Both the position numbers and the translations under genes were made by a program. A stretch of 47,240 nt of DNA, taken from the NCBI GenBank assembly GCA_963696625.1, contig CAVOKZ010000027.1, forward strand, positions 1 through 47,240, in the 5' to 3' direction. The stretch is from JAWVFN01 sp963696625 (GTDB taxonomy: Bacteria; Actinomycetota; Thermoleophilia; Solirubrobacterales; 70-9). Below, piece after piece: positions 45,975 to 47,240 of this stretch. The notes under the pieces were generated by a model. It did no database searches. It had not been told where the DNA came from and saw only the letters and a list, made by a program, of their open reading frames with translations. Position 1 is the stretch's first letter. Every line of letters begins with the position of its first letter.

Positions 45975-46631
45975 GTGAAGAAGCAGTGGGAGAAGTTTCG
46001 GGCGCTGGCTTGGTGGAAGCAGACACTTGCGTGGATCGCTGCGCCGTTCGTGGCCCTCTTCATCGCAGCATTCATCGCAGCAATCGTTGATCCGCCCGAG
46101 GACGACGATGACGGCGGCGGAGAGAAGGCGACCGCGACCAGGACCGCTACTCAGGCCACCACCACGACGACAGCCACCGCGGAGATAACGGCGAGCATCC
46201 CGACAACGACCACGGAGACGGGGCCGACAGATGACGACCTCAAGGCTGCGCTGGACGACGCGGACCCGAGCAACTACGGGGCCGTTTCGACCGACCTCAA
46301 GGTCAAGAACGTCGAGCGGACCTCTCTCCTCGTGACGGTCAACGCCGAAACTCCCGAAGGCGGCCTTGACGGGGCTTCGGTGGACGACATTGACGGCTCG
46401 GCCGCCGCGGCGTTCGAAGCGGTTTACAACGACGCGGGCTGGCGAGGAGCGACCTTCGTGGTCTTCACGGGCGGGCTCGTGGACACCCGCACGGGCGAGG
46501 AACTGCCGGATGCGAGAACCGGCGCCTACCGCGTGGACGCCAAGGAGGGCCAGGGGATCAACTGGGACAACGCCGACATCATCGACTGGTCGCTCTACCG
46601 CACCTACGCTTCCCCGGCGTTGAAGGACTGA
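45975..46631 (+). CDS. Hypothetical membrane-anchored protein with Thr-rich linker
   Basis: The 218-residue product starts at a GTG: KKQWEKFRALAWWKQTLAWI, one helix (AAPFVALFIAAFIAAIVDPP), an Asp/Gly and Thr-rich linker of about 45 residues and an exterior domain of about 120 residues. The exterior domain includes DLKAALDDADPSNYGAVSTD, RTSLLVTVNAETPEGGLDGA, VYNDAGWRGATFVVFTGGLV and YRVDAKEGQGINWDNADIID. I do not recognise the domain. The longer open frame starting at 45879 crosses the divergent HEPN-like gene and lacks a signal, so I rejected it. It diverges from the HEPN-like gene with about 65 bases between. Confidence 0.65.
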   Translation: MKKQWEKFRALAWWKQTLAWIAAPFVALFIAAFIAAIVDPPEDDDDGGGEKATATRTATQATTTTTATAEITASIPTTTTETGPTDDDLKAALDDADPSNYGAVSTDLKVKNVERTSLLVTVNAETPEGGLDGASVDDIDGSAAAAFEAVYNDAGWRGATFVVFTGGLVDTRTGEELPDARTGAYRVDAKEGQGINWDNADIIDWSLYRTYASPALKD

Positions 46632-46687
46632 TCGCCGAAGTCCGACGACCCCAATCGGTAACTTGGGCGTCGAGGGGTTGGCTGGGG

Positions 46688-46775
46688 GTTGGCTGGGGTC
46701 ACGTCTTGCATGCAACAACCCCGGAATCATCCGGCACATCTTGATCCCCTGGGGGGGGTGAGCAACGTCACGCGA
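46688..46775 (+). mobile_element. Left end of a RAYT element (terminal repeat and conserved leader)
   Basis: GTTGGCT followed by GGGGTCACGTCTTGCATGCA starts a block of about 75 bases nearly identical to 43631-43705, including the subterminal CCGGA-ATCA-TCCGG hairpin and CATCTTGATC. The RAYT start codon follows at 46790. Just upstream GGTTGGCTGGG is itself duplicated (46677-46699). The right end of the element is outside the window. Confidence 0.7.
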
Positions 46776-46789
46776 AACCTTCTCAGATC

Positions 46790-47240
46790 ATGGCCCGGCC
46801 CCTCCGCTTGTGCGTCCCGGACGGGACGTATCACGTCTTCGCTCGCGGCAATGGCCGCCAGCCGATCTTCAGCGACGACGAAGATCGACATAGGTTCCTA
46901 GGCGCGCTCACGAAGGTCAGCGGCCGTTTCGCATGGGGTTGCCTCAGCTACTGCCTGATGAGCAACCACTATCACCTGATCGTCACGACGCCCAACCCCG
47001 ACCTGCCCCGGGGGATGCGGCATCTCAACGGCACCTACGCCCAGGGATTCAACCGGCGCCACCTCCGGGTCGGTCCGCTGTTTGCCGGTCGCTTCAAGGC
47101 GATCCTCGTTCAGGACGGCGACTACCTGCGCCAGCTTGCCCGATACGTGGCGATGAATCCCGTCCGCGCTGGGTTGTGCAAGGCCCCGGAGGAGTGGCGG
47201 TGGAGCGCCCACGCGACGCTGATCGGCGTGCGCCCGGCGA
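46790..47240 (+). CDS. REP-associated tyrosine transposase (RAYT, Y1/IS200-like), 3' end outside window
   Basis: The 150 visible residues form a Y1 HUH nuclease of the RAYT group. MARPLRLCVPDGTYHVFARG is the usual N-terminus (P-x-x-x-Y-H-V-x-x-R-G-N). The metal-binding pair is His60-Tyr-His62 in YCLMSNHYHLIV. The catalytic tyrosine is probably Tyr119 in LRQLARYVAMNPVRAGL, preceded by GPLFAGRFKAILV. RAYTs cut and move short palindromic REP sequences as single-stranded DNA. Downstream, a C-terminal HTH like the one preserved in the 43.7-kb remnant is expected. The frame is open to the window edge and all visible catalytic residues are present, so this copy could be active. Confidence 0.9.
   Translation, partial: MARPLRLCVPDGTYHVFARGNGRQPIFSDDEDRHRFLGALTKVSGRFAWGCLSYCLMSNHYHLIVTTPNPDLPRGMRHLNGTYAQGFNRRHLRVGPLFAGRFKAILVQDGDYLRQLARYVAMNPVRAGLCKAPEEWRWSAHATLIGVRPA

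Overview
The window looks like chromosomal DNA of a high-GC actinobacterium, most likely of the class Thermoleophilia (Solirubrobacterales or Gaiellales type). This is inferred from very high GC, frequent GTG and TTG starts, dense ATGA-type gene overlaps, Gly-Cys lipoboxes, a CysO/CysM/JAMM-peptidase cysteine pathway, a WS/DGAT acyltransferase and an Rrf2-SufCSUBD iron-sulfur system. Assignment below class is not possible by eye. No rRNA, tRNA or CRISPR was seen.

Layout. 0-9 kb: start of a GH5 glycosidase, an HDAC-like deacylase, nadB, hydantoinase/oxoprolinase hyuA-hyuB, a DUF1802 protein and a metalloprotease-like protein. 9-19 kb: a sulfur block holding a JAMM peptidase, CysM, CysO and an E1/rhodanese protein. 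Between these lie a polar amino-acid ABC transporter directly followed by an Orn/Lys/Arg-type decarboxylase, and a STAS protein. 19-28 kb: htpX diverging from rrf2, then sufC-sufS, then sufU, a Rieske protein and sufB-sufD. A leftward block (SpoIIAA-like protein, broken DUF2207 gene, broken lemA) interrupts the suf genes. 28-37 kb: a copper/iron envelope region with a cupredoxin, multi-pass membrane proteins, a heme-oxygenase-like enzyme, EfeO and an EfeU with a large N-terminal domain, then vapBC. 37-43 kb: ispH, WS/DGAT, a secreted subtilase, a DMT exporter and a diguanylate cyclase. 43.5-47.2 kb: an accessory island of visibly lower GC, bounded by a RAYT-derived remnant and an intact RAYT whose 3' end lies outside the window.

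How the parts fit. CysO is the sulfur carrier. The rhodanese/E1 protein would activate and thiolate it, CysM would add it to O-phosphoserine, and the JAMM peptidase would release cysteine. Cysteine sulfur then feeds SufS/SufU and the SufBCD scaffold. An Rrf2 regulator is encoded at the suf locus. Similar inverted repeats precede rrf2 and sufB, and another Rrf2/CymR-like palindrome follows the promoter of the E1/rhodanese gene, which suggests one regulator links sulfur supply to Fe-S assembly.

The least ordinary features are small. Four copies of a repeat look like a portable promoter/leader/ribosome-binding-site module. Several REP palindromes share the GGGGTCAG-type end of the RAYT elements. 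Several conserved genes (moeZ-like, sufS, DUF2007, a membrane protein) appear shifted by exactly one base, and lemA is fused out of frame to DUF2207. The indels may be real decay or uncorrected sequence error, and this cannot be decided here.
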